Shown in pieces: positions 6,105 through 6,161 of a stretch of 6,161 nucleotides of DNA. The notes under the pieces are model-generated. The model saw only the letters and a program-made list of their open reading frames with translations. It had not been told where the DNA came from and did not search any database. The position numbers and the translations under genes are program-made. Where the stretch lies: positions 1 through 6,161 of the forward strand of contig JACDBQ010000338.1 of NCBI GenBank assembly GCA_013694845.1, written 5' to 3'. Positions within the stretch are counted from its first letter, which is position 1. The number at the start of each line of letters is the position of its first letter. The DNA comes from Acidobacteriota bacterium (GTDB taxonomy: Bacteria > Acidobacteriota > Vicinamibacteria > Vicinamibacterales > 2-12-FULL-66-21).

Positions 6105-6161
6105 AATTCCGGGGTGCGGGATGCGGGATCCGGGATGCGGATTGCCGAGGGGGGATTGGAT
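6105..6161. repeat. G-rich region after pcrA with 7-bp tandem repeats and a G-quadruplex pattern
   Basis: Directly after the pcrA stop (TAA, 6102-6104) the sequence becomes G-rich on the plus strand. Bases 6116-6142 are four tandem units, GCGGGAT, GCGGGAT, CCGGGAT and GCGGAT, the last one base short. Together with GGGG at 6111-6114 they give four G runs with loops of 3, 4 and 4 bases (6111-6134), meeting the common G3+N1-7 quadruplex rule. A further run of six G lies at 6150-6155. No coding frame or hairpin terminator is seen. The window ends at 6161, so the full extent of the repeat is unknown. Confidence 0.7.

Noticed and set aside
1..6161. Defence system, mobile element, CRISPR array or tRNA/rRNA gene
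   Set aside because: No transposase, integrase, nuclease or toxin-antitoxin motifs, no regularly spaced repeats and no tRNA-like cloverleaf were seen. The UvrD-like gene is a housekeeping PcrA with a Tudor-like tail and no partner genes of a defence operon.

Overview
The window is GC-rich bacterial chromosome with tightly packed genes. It carries most of a leucine-biosynthesis locus plus a UvrD/PcrA-type helicase gene. Codon use and GC bias look even throughout, and I see no mobile element, CRISPR array, rRNA or tRNA. The organism cannot be fixed from this sequence. High GC, the split leu cluster and a short G-rich tandem repeat after the helicase gene would fit an Acidobacteriota-like or other GC-rich Gram-negative lineage, but that is a guess.

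Left part (1-3526): the N-terminal third of leuA (2-isopropylmalate synthase) runs leftward off the window edge. It is transcribed divergently from a LysR-type regulator gene (611-1495, plus strand). The regulator gene ends 32 bp from the end of leuD, and leuD follows leuC with an 11-bp overlap; leuC and leuD are on the minus strand. The regulator therefore sits between leuA and leuCD. LeuA makes 2-isopropylmalate from 2-ketoisovalerate and acetyl-CoA, and LeuCD isomerises it to 3-isopropylmalate. No leuB lies in the window. The 136-bp leuA/lysR intergenic region holds a clear 19-bp dyad with a T-N11-A core, typical of a LysR-family binding site. It lies inside the regulator's own candidate promoter and about 64 bp upstream of a plausible leuA transcription start.

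Middle part (3527-3818): a 52-codon, strongly basic small ORF on the minus strand (3604-3762), of unknown function, lies upstream of leuC. It is separated from leuC by 77 bp that contain an inverted repeat and a weak candidate promoter.

Right part (3819-6161): a complete 761-aa PcrA/UvrD superfamily 1 DNA helicase with all helicase motifs and a C-terminal Tudor-like domain. It has a promoter-like sequence and a small hairpin over its Shine-Dalgarno sequence. Immediately after its stop codon lies a short 7-bp tandem repeat that also meets the standard G-quadruplex pattern.

Most of the window is ordinary metabolism and DNA repair. I did not find a new defence, mobile or multi-gene system. The points most worth checking are the regulator's binding site, the small basic protein, and the G-rich repeat after pcrA.
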